The notes under the pieces were generated by a model that saw only the letters and a list, made by a program, of their open reading frames with translations, had not been told where the DNA came from and ran no database searches. DNA of 64,000 nucleotides from Malurus cyaneus samueli. Taxonomy: Eukaryota > Chordata > Aves > Passeriformes > Maluridae. The stretch covers positions 18,270,096 to 18,334,095 of the forward strand of contig CM019227.1 in NCBI GenBank assembly GCA_009741485.1, in the 5' to 3' direction. Numbering within the stretch: position 1 is the stretch's first letter; every line of letters starts with the position of its first letter. The position numbers and the translations under genes are program-made. Shown piece after piece: positions 48,984 to 62,149 of this stretch.

Positions 48984-50459
48984 GTACAGAAGAGACAAAG
49001 TGTTTCACAGTCATTTCAGCAGAACTCCAAGCCAGGAAATGCCCCCAGGTTTGAGGAGATGTCTGGCCCAAGTTTGGGATCTGGGACAGGAAACTGATAC
49101 TTTATCATTCCAGAACCCAAACACGGGTGTTGGCCAAGTTCCCTCCTTGCAATGTTTGTGTGTCATGATGGAAAGCTCAACACTGGAAATTAAATTATTC
49201 TTTTGGTCCTAGCCATGATCAGAAACAACCCATTTTCAGCTGTAATTTGGAGTTTAGCTGAGACCATAAAGCAGAAATATCTACAGAGAAAGACTCAATC
49301 TTGACTTTCTATGCACATTGTTTTAATTCTGCCCACCCACCACCTGAACAAGGTAAGCCTCTGCCCCTTCCACGCAGCCCTGAAGGTGCCTATACACTGG
49401 TTTTATCCCAAAATGAAGACTGGGCTTTCAGCTGCTCCTGAAAGACTCAGGTTGTTGCTGACTCCCAAGGCTATCCTGGTGACAAGACACATGTGTCACC
49501 TGTGGCTGGTGGCCTGGAGATTCCAGCTCCTTGGTCTCTGGGAATACATGGAGAACACTCCAAGCAGCTTTCACCTGGAAAGGCTCCAGTTCATGCATAA
49601 TTTACTCTGTAGCTTCCCAAAGTTGGTACAACAATCCCAAAGCTGTTTTGTGCCAATGGTAAATTTATGATAGAGGATCTCAATAGGTATTACTGGAAAA
49701 GCATCAAAACCACAGGACAGGTAAGGGGGCTGAACTTTCTGGGTATCATCTGAAGGAGTAGTGAGTGGTCTGTAAGCACCAGCATTTTTCCTGCCCAAGA
49801 AATCCCCTCTTCAGGTGCATTTGAACGGGGTGAGCGAAGGAAGCCAAGGGAAGAGGTGCCATTTCTCTGGTAACCATCTGGACCTGCTTCAGAAGGACAG
49901 AAAAACAAGAGCAGTTCCTGTGGCTGGGATGTCCTGTAGCACCAAATCCACTCAGGATGAAGAATTCAGTGTGATGGAAAGACCAGGAGGGCAGAGGAGA
50001 AAAGGGGGGGATGATACCCACCCGAGGACAAGAGAGGGGCTGTCCCACCACGTCCCCAATGCTGGACCCACTCCTTGGTCCTGAGCAGCATCAGTAGCTG
50101 GGGTGGTGATGGGGCCGCTGCATCCTCTCCCAGGTCTGCTGCACCTCCATCCATGGCCTTGGACAAGCCCTTGGTCCTCCTCCCTCCACTGTGGCACCGC
50201 TGCCACCCCTTTGTGTGACAGCTTTATGGCATCATTAACATTTATGGTTTGGAGCTTCTTGGGTTGGGAGAGATGAGAGCTGTGGTTCAATGGGCATCTC
50301 CAGCAAGCCCTGCAGGTGCCAACACACAGCATCCCTGTGCTCTCTCTTCCAAGGCCACCCTTGACCCTCGGCCTTGCTGGGTTAACGTGTTGCTGGTTGT
50401 GGCCCCTGTTGCTGCTGCGTTTCCCCCCTTGCCTTCGCTCCCCCTCTCTCTCCTCCTCT

Positions 50460-50660
50460 CCCGGCTCCGTAGCAGTTTCCTCGGGAGTGTTCAGCTAGCT
50501 GACACATTTGCCACAGATGGATGGTGCACACGGAGACAGCTGTCACTCCCGATTTGTGGTCCACTGCGTGACAGCGGGTCTGATGCCTTCTGAAAGGCCG
50601 TCTCGTGGAGCACATGCACTCTGACATTCTTCGAGATGAGCCCTACAGACACCTCTCAGT
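50460..50660. promoter_or_regulatory. CpG-containing motif cluster, possible regulatory element
   Basis: The palindrome GACAGCTGTC at 50535-50544 combines an E-box with flanking MEIS/TGIF half-sites. GCTAGCTGACA lies just upstream and GTGACAGC at about 50568-50575. CpGs are retained across the block and no repeat family is recognised. Confidence 0.25.
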
Positions 50661-53084
50661 GGACCTCGGGAGGAGCTGGCAAGCGAGCCCTTGCCGCTCC
50701 TCCTCCCCGGAGCAGCCTGCAGGCTGGAAGAAAGCAGCCACTCTGGTGTGCACACACACACAGGCAGGGCCGGCTCCTCGGGCCCTTGTGTGCCGCTGCC
50801 GGCCCGCCAGGTCCCAGCCCGGCTGTTTGCTCCTGATGCTGGTGGATGAAGCAAGGCGGGCTGAGATTTGCGGCAGGGAAAGGTCACCGGCGAAGCTGCT
50901 CTTTTCCCTTTTTCCGCCTTTTTAATTTCAGGAGGGAGGGATGTGGGCTCCAGTTTCGTTCTGTCACAGCAGCTGCCTCCAGCCTCTTGAGCTCCTCTGT
51001 CGCAGCGAAAGCTGATGGGATGGTTTGCAGGCACAGCCCCCTCAGGCCTCTCTGTCTTCTCCATCTCCTGTGATGGTCTCCATCAGCCCTGGACCACACA
51101 GCAGAATGGAAATCCTCTCTCTTGGCAGGGCTTTCTTCCACCCCAGCAATGCACAGGGCAGTGGGAAAGTTGCCCCAACAGGACCCCGACAGCTCCCAGG
51201 GAATTCCTCTCCCCAGCTCCAGGCAATGCTGGCTCCTTGGAGAACAAAGCTCTCCACCCTTAACCAGGCTCAGGCTCACAATTTCAGGTCCCAACCACAG
51301 ACACTTGTCCTGGCCATTGATGTGTAGACACCTGAGTTTTCAATTCTGAGTCCTTCAGCAAAACCCTTCTGATGGGACTTTCAGATGAACAGACAAAGCA
51401 AAACAGAGGAAACCATCCTTGGCTCTGGGCAGACAAAGCAAAACCCTCCAGATGCAAGACTCCATGGGAAGGGGAACTGGTCCTCCCTTTGGTCCTCAGG
51501 GGAAAAAAATTCCTGCACAGCTGTTAATTGTCCATTTGATTTGTCAAATGTTGTAGTCATAGGAATAGGTCTTCCCAGAAGGGGAAATTTGAACTAATTC
51601 TAGAGAATATCATCTGGGTCCCTCTGAAACTGACCCCAGACTTCACCCTCTTCAGTGTCTGAGCCCAGCACCACAAGGCACAAGAACCTGGTAGCTGCAC
51701 AAAGTCATGAAAAAAGTCCTTCTGGAGAGGTCTCTGGTGGTGCTCGACAGTGGAAACCTGGGCAGAGGACACAGGCAGAGCAACTCATAGGAGACTTCTC
51801 TTGGACATCTCCAAGCTTCCAGCTGGTCAAAGCTGGGGGAATTTATGAAGCAGGTGTGATTTCTCCACATTCAGTTACTCCTGTTGAAGCTCATCAGTGC
51901 CTGGCCAGGTCTGGTCACCTCTCCCCTTCCAAATCCTTGTGAGATATTCAGTTCCTGAACATTCACAGGCACAGAACCACAAGGACATCAGTTATCTCAG
52001 CAGGTTTGATCCCTCAGCTCCTGTCCCCTAGCCCTGGGAGTAGGCTGAATCTGCTGAGGAGGAGCCTGCTCAGCAAGGAGAAGGGGTGATTTGCAGGATT
52101 CAGATTCTCTGGATCCTTCAGCAATAGGAGTCTGATCCTTCTCCACAGGTCTGAGCTGTGTTGCCTTTGAGCTTCCCGGCTGGATGCAGCTCTGTTCCCT
52201 GAGCAAGGACACCTCCAGCCTGGTAGGAGGTCATGCCAAGGTGGCACCAGCATGACAGGAAGGTGAGCAGTGGGATGGGGATCCTGGCAGGGGGGATGGG
52301 ACACTCACTCAGCATCAAAGCTGGGAAAGCGTGTCCTTGTATGGTAAAATATTAGGGTAAGTACGGATCCAGTAAGAAATTCTGCAAGCAGAACCAGAAG
52401 TTCAAGGTTGCTGAAAGTCACTGAAAACCTCAGGAAGAGGCTGAAGTGGAACCCAAGTGGAGTTCAAACTAAAGAGAAAGGAGCAGTGCCATTTCCCTCT
52501 TGATGGGAGCATTCCAGAAGACCTGCTCTGTCTGTGGAACGAATCCCCTGTGCCATTCCATCCAACCATCCCTAAGCAGGGCTCTGTGACACCGGCAGGT
52601 GGGACTGTCCTGGTCTGCAGCTCGCAGAGGGGCTGAGAGGAAGGGCACTGATCCCTGGGCTGGAAGGAGCTGTGAGCTCTTACAGAGCCCCCGCTGGCTC
52701 TGCTGTGACTCACGGCAGCGTGTCCCTGGAGATGGGAGATCCAGGGATCATCCTTTGCTCTGACACAGACAGTTCAGCTGAGGCTGGGAAGCCCAGACAC
52801 TGTGACATTCCCATGGGCCCCTCAACAGTGGCACCTCCAGAGCACAGAGGGACACCAGAAGCGATCATGCTGTGAGAAGGTGGCACTCTGAGGCGGCACT
52901 CTGGTCCACCTGGACAAGGAATGCTCAGACCGGCCCCTCTCCAGGACTTTCCCTGTGAGACCCCCAGAAAGGAGAGAACTGGTGAGGCCGAGCTTTCAGA
53001 GGATGGAGGTGTGAGTTCCAAGGTAGGAGAGCTCAGCTCAGCCCAGCTCCAAGGATCCAAAGGCAGGAAACAACCTCAGCTGGA

Positions 53085-53575
53085 GTTCTGAGGACAGTTC
53101 TGGGCACCACAATGCAAAAAAGATCTAAACCCATTAACGAGCCACCAAGAGAGTGCCAGGAAGATTATGAAGGTTCTAGAGGGGAATAGAGTCAGGTGAG
53201 GTCACTTGGTTTGCTCAGCCTTGAGTAGGTTGAGGGGAGACTCACAGGGGGCTGCAGCTCCTCCCGAGGGGCAGCTCCAATCTCTGCTCTCTGTGACAGG
53301 GACAGGACCAGGGAACTGCTGGAGCAGGGCCAGAGCAGGCTCAGGATGGGGATCAGGGAAAGGTTCTTCCCCCAGAGGGTGCTGGCACTGCCCAGGCTCC
53401 CCAGGGAATGGTCCCGGCCCCGAGGCTGCCACAGCTCCAGGAGCGTTTGGACAGCGCTGCCAGGGATGGACAGGGTGGGATTGTTGGGGGGTCTGTGCAG
53501 GGCCAGGGGCTGGATCCATGATCCCTGTGGGTCCCTTCCAGCTCAGGATATTCCATGGTTCTGTGATTCCTGATG
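53085..53575 (+). mobile_element. CR1 LINE fragment
   Basis: A longer + orientation copy: 'acagttctgggcaccacaat', 'agagagtgccaggaagatta', 'ctcctcccgaggggcagctc', 'ggaaaggttcttcccccaga', 'gggtcccttccagctcagga', and a tail GGTTCTGTGATTCCTGA. It is non-coding as it stands. Confidence 0.92.
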
Positions 53576-55188
53576 CCTCCTGCTCAGTCAGACCCTGCAG
53601 TGCAGGCACATCCCCAGCCTGACCCTTGGCCCTTCAGCTCCCGAGGTGTTACAGGGCAATCTTTGCTCAGGACCTCGTGGGGCTCAGCCCCAGACACCCT
53701 GTATTTAGATGGTCTCATCAGATGCCACCTCAAAGTCAAATTCCCCAAGTTTGTGCCACCTGGAGATGGGAATCCCTCACCCAGGTTCAGCTGGGTGTGT
53801 ACCCAAGGTTTTAGATTTGTTTCAATTAAGAGGTGTATTTTTTCCCAAATATTTTTGAAGGAGATAGAAATGCAGTTCAGAGGAAGATGCAGGTTTGTGG
53901 GCAGGGTCTGGGACCTTGGGAGCACATTGTCAGCCCAGCCAAGGTTGGGACATTTGGGAAGGGAGCAAATGAAATTTTTAATGAAAATTCTTAAGTCTTG
54001 AACCTTAACAAAATACAAATTAAAACTTTAGGGAAAACCCCACCATTCATAATTACAACAGGAACCCATCATTATGGACAGAGAAATGACCCATCTGTGC
54101 TGCATGTGACCAAGTGTACCAGAAAACATCAGGTTCCACAGATGACTCTGGGTTTGGGAGGGAAGTCATTGCCTTGTGTCCCCTTTCTGAGGACAGGGGG
54201 CCAAGGCTTTCCCAGAGGAGCTGCAGACAGGAATGCCCTTCCCCAAACAGGCGAGTGACGTGTCCTGCTGGGCTCCCAGCCGAGAGCAGAGAAGCAGGAC
54301 CTGCACTTTGCCCTGGGGAGCTGGTGGGGTGGTGGCAGTAGTACCAAGGACTGAGGAGCCACCAGGTGAAATTTGGTGCAGAAGATGCTGAAAGTGGGAT
54401 TTCTGCAGCCCCTGCTCTGCACAGCCGGCTGTGCACCCCTGCTGGGGCAGAGAGATGGGGAAAAGGGAGGAAATTCTTGCTGCTTCTGGAGAAATGTCCT
54501 CAAATCATCAGGACACCTGCCAGGTACCTCCTGCCTGTCCTTTCTGTGGCCACTGACCACAGCGGTGGCCAGGACACTCACGCCTGACTATGCCAGGAGC
54601 TCCCCACTAGCCCCTTCCCCTGGGATGGGTGAAGGGAGCACCCCCCTTCCAAGCACCACACGGAGCTTTCCTGGCTCCGGGAGATGCCATCTCAGTGACT
54701 TTGCCCCCGTGATGCCCAATGTGGTGGCCCCAATGCCCCAGGGTGCTGTCTGTGTTTGGGGCAGGGTGTTTGGGGAGCCCTGGGAGTGCCCACCCCTGCC
54801 CTGCCTGGCAGCTCTGGGGCATGGCTGGCGAGGGATGAATATTTGGTGCTGGAGCGCTGCAGGTGGACAGCGGCACCGGGCAGGAGCCTCAGCCCTCACC
54901 TGCTCGGAGGCAAGGCAGGAGAGGGATCAAGGTGAAGGCGCCTTCACATCTCCCCGGCCTTGAACAGCAGATGAAAGGGGGCACTGGGAGCCAGGGATAA
55001 CAAAGGGAGAACGGGGAAAGTTCAGGCCAGGCAGGGATTTCTGGCTGGTGGGTTTTCCACTGAGAAATCCTCCCTGCCTCTTTCATGGTGATGAAGATCC
55101 TTTTAATTTTTTTTCTTCCCCCTCTCCTTCTCCTGTTCCTCTTTAGCCAGGCGGATAGCTGGGAGCTGCAGAGCATGTGATGCATCTT

Positions 55189-55284
55189 CCATATAGGGGC
55201 AGGAGCAAAGCAAGACCAACTGATGGACGCCCTAGGGCCAGACTTGCAGACAATATATAACCTAGTGCATGATCTAAAGCGCTT
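55189..55284 (+). promoter_or_regulatory. Candidate TATA-box promoter
   Basis: TATATAA at 55254-55260 sits in a unique, repeat-free block. A near-CArG element CCATATAGGG lies at 55189-55198, with a CATGTG E-box just upstream of it. Transcription would be expected to start about 55284. A splice donor follows at the right distance. No other place in the 36 kb downstream of CAPN15 combines these elements. Confidence 0.35.
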
Positions 55285-55352
55285 CCCACTTGCATCGAGC
55301 GAACATCAGGCAGAGCGGAGCAGCAGCCGGGGCACACGAGTCCTGCGTGCAG
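55285..55352 (+). other. Candidate first exon (product unknown)
   Basis: The segment between the expected start and a good donor, GCAG|GTGAGAGC, with its junction after 55352. It contains no ATG, so it would be a 5'-UTR exon or part of a non-coding RNA. An alternative is a coding first exon using the ATG at 55223, which would read MDALGPDLQTIYNLVHDLKR. I do not recognise that protein, and it would place the TATA box inside the coding sequence. Downstream exons were not found. PRR35 is a candidate owner from human gene order only. Confidence 0.25.
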
Positions 55353-56130
55353 GTGAGAGCCCCTCGTCCTGTTGTTCGGGAGGGTGTCCCCGGGAGGGGG
55401 AAGGCGCCAGGGATCTGCTCTGTGCCCGGCTGCGTGCAGGCAGGTGCGATCGGGCAGTTATTGCTGTTATCGGGGGGGATGGTTCAGCCGGTTTTGGTGC
55501 CAGCGGAGTTCAGGACAGGGGTGGAGAGAGTGGGAGATGGAATGCGGCGGAGCATTCTGTCCCTGCAAACACGGGCACCGTGAGCGGGAGAGCATCCCGG
55601 GCCGGCTGACGTTCCTTTACTCGCGGCAGTTGTTGTCGAGGTTCCCTGGGCTGTGAGAAGCGTCCGGCTCCTGCCCGCCTGCTCTCCGGCTCTCCCGCCC
55701 ATCACCGTCCCATCCCAGCCGGCCCCCTTGGGGGGCCCTTTGCCTTTGACAAAGCAGCAAAAAGAATCATCAAACAACTTTGAAAAGCACTTTTGCTCAG
55801 CCCGCCGCCTCCAGCGCCTGCCTGGCTGCCTTCACCTTCCTCCGCTGGAATTTCCTTTGCGAGGGAAACTGTTCCCAGCTGGGACCGAAGGGGGGACGTG
55901 GGCTGGAGGCAACGGGGTGGCAAAACACAAAACAAAGTGTTCGGGGAGCGTTTGTGTGGGTGTGTGTGTGTGTTGGGGTTTGTGCAGCCCGGCTGCTGCG
56001 GCGTCCCTGCACCCCACATCCGGCCCCACGGAGGGGTCCCGGGCTCTGTGCCGGGGATAGTTCGTGTCCCGCTGAATGGAAAATCATCCTAGCAACAGCT
56101 CCGCGCTCCGCTGAGCCTCGCCGAGTTTAC
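55353..56130. promoter_or_regulatory. CpG-rich block downstream of the candidate first exon
   Basis: Raised CpG content begins at the candidate exon and continues for about 750 bp, including a short TG run at 55955-55973. A CpG island over a first exon and the start of intron 1 is the usual vertebrate arrangement, which adds modest support to the promoter call. Confidence 0.3.
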
Positions 56131-57365
56131 GGCAGGGAGGGGTTTGTTTGCTTTGGGGTATCGGCTGCGCCTGATGGGGATGAGAAGCCCTGGCTGTGTT
56201 TGGAACTGGGGAGCCTCCATGAACTTCCAGACTCCTGGACAAGCCCCGGCAGCCCAGGAAAACAGGACTGTGATTGTAGTTGGGATACAGATGGACAAAA
56301 TAATTCAAATTAATGTTTTGGGGTATTTGGGCTTATAGACCCCCTGCAATTTCACAGATGATAAAACCTCTCTGTGGGTGCAAGGCTGAGGATGTTCCCT
56401 TGCTCTGTGCCTCAGTTTCCCCATCTCTGCACTTCCCTCCCCTGGATCCTGCCCGTTAGCCCCGCACAGGGACAGCACCCAACGCGGTGCCCCAGTGCAG
56501 GCAGAAAGGGCCAAGCCAGGGGAGCATCACAACCACCAAGTGTAACTAAGATTTGTTTCGATAAGGGGACTCTGAGAACCTGCAGCACTCAGTCAGATGC
56601 ACCTCTGTGAGCAGAGCCAGCCCTGTGGGTGGCACGCGTGGGAGTGGGGTGGATGTGTCTCCACCACCCAGAGCAGGACAGGGGTCACCCTGGCAGCATC
56701 CTGCTCCCTGCTGAGGGCACCGAGGCTGTGGGCACGGCTGGAGATGCCCGCCCTGAAGGCAATCAGGTGTGATCAAACTGGGGTTTGGACCCAGGGTCTG
56801 ATGCAGGGTCGGGGATGTGCTGGGGGTGGGCAGGGAGCCGAAGGTCTGTGCCAGGTGTCCTGCATGGGGTCAGTGATGCGGGCCAAGCTGTCTCTCTGCT
56901 GCCGTGAGCTTTTCATGGGTGAGAGGTGGAAATGTGATGGCTCTCAATAGCTCAGCATCGCCGGGAAGAGCTGGCTGGAGCTGGGGGAGTGCCCTGCCCT
57001 TGGCTGGACCACAGCAGATGAGAGGAGAGAACACCTCGGCCCCTCGGCTCCGGACCTTTGAAAATCCTGGTGGCAGATGCTCTCAGATATGTGTACTCAA
57101 ATGAGGACAGTGCAACGCCGTTCCAGCCTTTTTTAATCCCCGTTGTTGTGTTCAGACCCCAAAATCCCAGCTGCGAGCAGGGCGCAGAGCTCTGCTCCCC
57201 CCGAGTGCACAGGAACTGAGTGTGGCAGGAACTGAGCAAAATCTCAGCTAAATCAGGTCGAGCTGGGATTGCTGGGTGCCCCATCCCGGTGCCACTGGCA
57301 AAGCAGGAGGTCTCCAGGGCTGGACAGTGGTGCCCAGCCAGAGGGAGAAGGAAAGATGGCAGGGA

Positions 57366-57384
57366 TTTTTTTTTTTTTTTTTTT
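57366..57384. repeat. Poly-T run (19 T)
   Basis: Nineteen consecutive T residues. No retroposed gene was recognised beside it on the minus strand. Confidence 0.88.
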
Positions 57385-57430
57385 CCTCCCAATGCTTTTC
57401 TTCTCACTGTTTTTCTCCTCTCTTACCATT

Positions 57431-57449
57431 CACAAATTTCAAATTTGTG
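57431..57449. repeat. Perfect 19-bp palindrome
   Basis: CACAAATTT and AAATTTGTG are separated by a single C. They are perfect 9-bp inverted arms, with a further ACAAATTT just downstream. Function unknown. Confidence 0.8.
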
Positions 57450-59279
57450 ACAAATTTTAGGGCATTTTCAGCCAAGGTGATGCCTAAAATCGGTCCTTCC
57501 TGTTGTCCCAGGCTCCAGACTGGTTTTGCTTTGGTGGGGGGCACATCAATAGCATGAAGCAGCCACTCCAGCGCCATCACTTGATGTTCCCCTCTTGATG
57601 AGCACCATCTGGAGAAGATTTTACTCCTTCGGTGCCTTACCCTGATCCAGGGATTGTATCCCAGGTTTCTCAGTGACATGGCTGTGAGGGCACTGCCTGT
57701 AGGAACCACCAACCCTGCCAGAACCAGACAAAGCACAGCTCCTAAGCTGAGAGCTGGACTTGTGTCCCTGCTCTCCTGCCAGCACCAGCTCTTGCTGGAC
57801 CTGGAGATGCCTCAGCTTGCTTTTCCTGGGCTGGGAGGTGGGCTGGGTTGCCCACCTCAGTGCTTGGTTGCCCACCTTGTAGCCACCCTTGTACTTTGGC
57901 TGTGTCCATGTTTGCATCAGGCTCAGGATCATTACTGTTTGCAATTATTAAAATTATTTCTGATTAGAGGGGTACAGAGGTGTGGGGCTGGCAGGAAGGT
58001 TGATGGGCACAGAGGACAGAGCTGTTGCTATTCCACAGACCCTCCTCATGGTCCTGCAGAGCTCGGGAGGAGAATCCTTTGGGTCTGGGGGAAAAGGGAT
58101 GGAGCCCATTTCTGACATGCAGCATGGCAAGGAGTGAGCTGCCAGCCTGGATGGAGGGAGCCGCACACAGGGCGGGGACTGCAGCGGATCTGATCGCTCT
58201 GCAGGCTCCGGGGTGGTTTCCTGGGCACAACATCAGGAGCCCCATCCCAAAGCCGGGCAGGCACCGAGCCCAGCACCGGGAGAGGTGGGACGGGCTGGCA
58301 GAAGCAGCGGGGCTGGCACAGCTGTGTGGCTTTCAGAGATACTTGATCGATAGCTCCTTCCTCCCACTCCCCCCGCTCCCCCAATCCCCACATGCATTTT
58401 TCATGCTAACCCCTCCTGGGCAAAGGCTGTCTGCGCAGGAAAAGAAACAGAAAAAAACCACAAAACACAACAAACCGCAACCAAAATCTACGTTTGTTTC
58501 TCTGGTCCCTGGAGATGGTTGTAGTTTAAGGGCCAATCTATAGATTCAGGGTTGGGAATATCTTTGCTCTGTGAACAAAGAGGGATGAAAAAGCTCCCTG
58601 GTGTTTTTCTCAACCTTCTCAACCTTCTTCAGGTTGGCCCAGAGCTGGAAAAGGGGGTACAGCGAGGGGTCTAATGGTGCAACACTGCCCGAGCAAATTG
58701 GAGAGGATGGAAAGGTGAGCTGGGCTCCCCTGCAGCTCTTGCTGGGTTCACAACCCCCCCAGGATGTGCTGGGATGCTGTGGGCAGTAATGGGGCTTTCT
58801 CACTGGGGTACAAAGGGTCTCCAGGACTCCTCATATGGCTGCAAGTCAACCCAGGCAGGCAGAGCTGGTCCAGGGTGATCCCAGGCCACAGCAGCTGGGA
58901 AGGCTGGTGGATCCCCGGGCTGATCCTGCCTGGCCCCAGCAAAAGCTCAGATGAAGGGCTGGGCATTTCTCAGAGCTAGGAGAAACCGGCAGGGTTTGCA
59001 CAAAGGGCAGTTTTTGGGGGTGAATCCGCTTTTTCTGTCTCCTGTTGTCAGTGAGGAGGTTCCCTTTTTGCTCCCCACTTTTGGGTGGCAGGAGTGAGAC
59101 CCGAGAACACTGCACAGCCCATGTTTCCCCAGTGCTGGAATGCTCCCGTGACTCTCCTTTCCATTGCCGAGAGCTGCCTGCCCGTGTGTCTGTGCTGAAG
59201 GAGTGGCCCTGGAGGAGGCTCCCGGGATCCCTCCAGACCCACAGTCCCCGCTACATCCCTGGCACCCCTCGGCACGCAC

Positions 59280-60060
59280 AGCTCGCTACCTCGGGAGCGT
59301 GTCAGTGCCTGTGACTCCCGGGGACAGACCCTCCTCCTGCGGGTTCTTAGTACGGTGATTCCAGCGGCGTCCCAAAATTTCCATTATTTCCTCGGGAAGC
59401 CCATGGCATACGGCTCCCCCCAGCCCGCAGCGGTTTCTCCGTCCATGAAGAGCCCGGGCGGCGTGGGCAGCGTGTGGCAGGCACAGAGCATCCTCCCCGC
59501 AGCCGGGAACGCGGCCGCACCGAGACGGCGTGTCCGGGGTCCAGAGCACGGGAGCGCTTCCCGTCTGACGGCGAAAGGGCACGGGCCAGAAATAGAAGGG
59601 GGAGGAGGACGCCGTGACCTTTCCAGCAGCCGGTGACGGATAAAACTTTCCGGCTACCTGTAGGAAGGCGCAGGGCAGGTTTCGTTAACGGCTCATCAAA
59701 GAACGGTGTCCCCTGTGAGCAGCACAGCCGCAGCCGCGGCGCCCGGGGGATCCCTGCCATGAGCCTGCCGGTGGCTGGCTCCAGCGGGTGTAGGGCTCCA
59801 GACGCGCGGGGGGCTCCGGCCGCGGCCGGGAGCTCTCAGGGTGCTCCTGGAGCTGAACAGGGAGGGAGGAGAGGATGGCGGCTGCTACCAGGGCGAACAG
59901 GAGGGCAGAGAGACATCTCTGCGCTAACAGGGTCCCGGGGATCCTTTGGGATGCTCCGCTTGGGAGACGCGTGGACAGGAGAGGATGGGATCTCCCCGTG
60001 CTCAGCCCAGTGCTCGGCTCAGGGGGGTCCGGATTCAAGACCCAGTCGGGGTCCGCCTGT
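59280..60060. promoter_or_regulatory. CpG-rich block
   Basis: Raised CpG density over about 780 bp. The open frames in several phases across it fit GC richness rather than coding. No splice-supported exon was found. Confidence 0.28.
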
Positions 60061-61479
60061 GAGTCCATGCACTAGGGGACACCCGGAGACAGCAGGGAGT
60101 GGGATGCTGCAACCGGGGGAGCAGGGTGCACACTGTCCCCTCCAAAAGGCTCAGAAATGTCCCCGCAAGCCCCACGGCAGCAGACCCAGGAGGAACCCCC
60201 ACCCCCTCCTCTTCCCAGCTCCGGGATATAGTGGCATCCGCTCGCATGCAGCAAGGCAGCCGTGCTGCCCCCAGCCCGGTTGTCCCCCTGCTCGCTGACC
60301 CTGGCGGGGGGATGGCAGCCGGCTCCCCCCGCCCCCCCCTCGCAGATGGCGTGGGCAGCCAGCACAGGTGGCTCTGCACCACGGCAGATTGGGGCCGGCT
60401 GCCTGCGGAGTGCCCGGGAAGGGCCGTGTCCCTGCCACGCTTCGGGGAGCAGAGCAGAGCCAGGGCCCCCGCCTGGCACGGGGGGTGCAGGGCCAAGGGG
60501 GCCCCCACGGTGCTGTGCCCAGTGCAGGACCCAGCGCTTCAGCACTGACACCAGAGCTCTGTAAAACCAACCATAGTGTGCACAGGTGACGGGGAGCTGG
60601 TGGGTCAAGTGTGAGAGAGGACACAGGGTGTCCTCTCTTAGCCCCAAAGACAGGGCCTGGCCCAGAGTATCTGGAGGTTTTTGGGAGGGTCCGATTTTAA
60701 GGAACTGCATTAAAAAATGCCATGCAGGGTCAGTCCAACACAGATGTCTGGGCTGGATCAAGCATCTTGTGCAGAGACTCTCAGGATCCAGCTTCCTGTG
60801 ATCGATCCTTCCAGCCAGGGCAAACACGCTGGTGGGTGCCAGACACCCCAACTGGATGGTCTGGGGCTCACTTCTAGGAGAAAAGGGCCTGTGAGGGGAG
60901 AAGGCAAGCACCCACTCTCTGAATCACCCCCATGGGAGGCTTCTGTCTCTGTCCATGGGTGCCCCACACGGAACACGAGCTCCAGGGTGGGCACAGGGTG
61001 GGGGTGATGGTGGGACTGTCCCAGCTCGAGAGGACCTATTCCGGGCATAGAGGGGGATCTTGTGCCGGAGATGTGGTGCAGGAGCTGTCAGGGTGAGGGT
61101 GGTGGCTGGAGCAGGTAAATCATTAATGCCGGAGAAAACCAGCTGGCATCCTGCCCATCACTCGTCGATAGGAAAAGTTGATGTTGGAAGGGGAATTTTC
61201 ACAAATAACCTTCCCCTCCCTCTCCTGCCTCCCCTCCGGGGGCAGAGGGCTGGAGCAAGGAGCCAGCCCGGAGCCACGCACGCACCCAGCCCCAAATCAG
61301 CCTCTTGCCGAGCACGTTCTCTTCCAGCCCAGCTGGTTTTGCTCCCAGCCTGCTCCGTCTGTGCACATTAAAGCTTTTTCTAGGTCTGAACTGCTTTTGG
61401 CAAGCCAGGCTCCTGTTGGTCCCCACCACCCTCCCCATGGTTGCTCCCCCCGATCCGCTCCCCGTCTGGCTCCCGCTCC

Positions 61480-61680
61480 CCCTCCCCGGTCGAAGCCCTG
61501 CCAGGGACATGGCAAATCAGCGCGAAGCCTGCGGGCAAATCGGTACAAATGAGACCAAGCAAGAGGGTGGGGAGGGACGGCGGGAGGGGAGGGGGGGATG
61601 ACTCCTGGGCTGGCGCTTCTGTTCCCGAGTTTGATGTTTCCTGCAAACAACCCTGTAAATGCTCAGGAGTGGCTTCGGAC
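61480..61680. promoter_or_regulatory. Motif cluster, enhancer candidate
   Basis: GGCAAATCAGCGCGAAG, CGGTACAAATGAGACC and a forkhead-like GCAAACA at 61643-61649 lie in unique sequence interrupted by a G-rich run. It may form one unit with the two blocks that follow. Confidence 0.2.
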
Positions 61681-62149
61681 ATCACCTGGCCCCCGCCTCG
61701 GCGGGGTTTAGGGACGCTGGGTCCCAGACGGGGAGTACAGCCCTCGCCCCGCTCTCACAGCCTCCCCACAGCCTCCCGGCCCTGAGCAAGGACCCAGCCG
61801 GGACGGGGCCCGAGCTGTAAGTGCTGACATTTCAATCTGTTTTGGGGATGGATGGGCTGGGCGGAGGGTGGAAGGTGCTGCAGGCAGCAGAGGGTCTCAC
61901 TGCGGGTCTGGGCAGGGAACAAAACCCACCAAGGACCTGGAGCAGAAAACACCTCCCTGTTAAAAGCTGCCTTCTCCTGTCAGTTTTGCACTCTCCCAAA
62001 TAAATTCCCAGGCAGCTGGTGCTGTCAAGGGCAGCCCAGCGCCGTGCCACAGGCTGGGGCTCTGCCGGCAGCAGGAGCCGGTACCCGGAGCGGGGATGTG
62101 CAATCCCGCCGGGAGCAGGGAGGCGACTGCTCCCAAGTGATGCTCTTTG

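Noticed and set aside
55223..55609. Open frame starting MDALGPDLQTIYNLV as a complete gene
   Set aside because: The N-terminal part looks protein-like, but after the donor at 55353 the frame turns into low-complexity GC-rich sequence. It is kept only as an alternative reading of the candidate first exon.
60072..60911. 279-residue minus-strand open frame
   Set aside because: GC-rich and low in complexity, with no domain and no splice or promoter support. It was considered as a novel gene and judged a chance frame.
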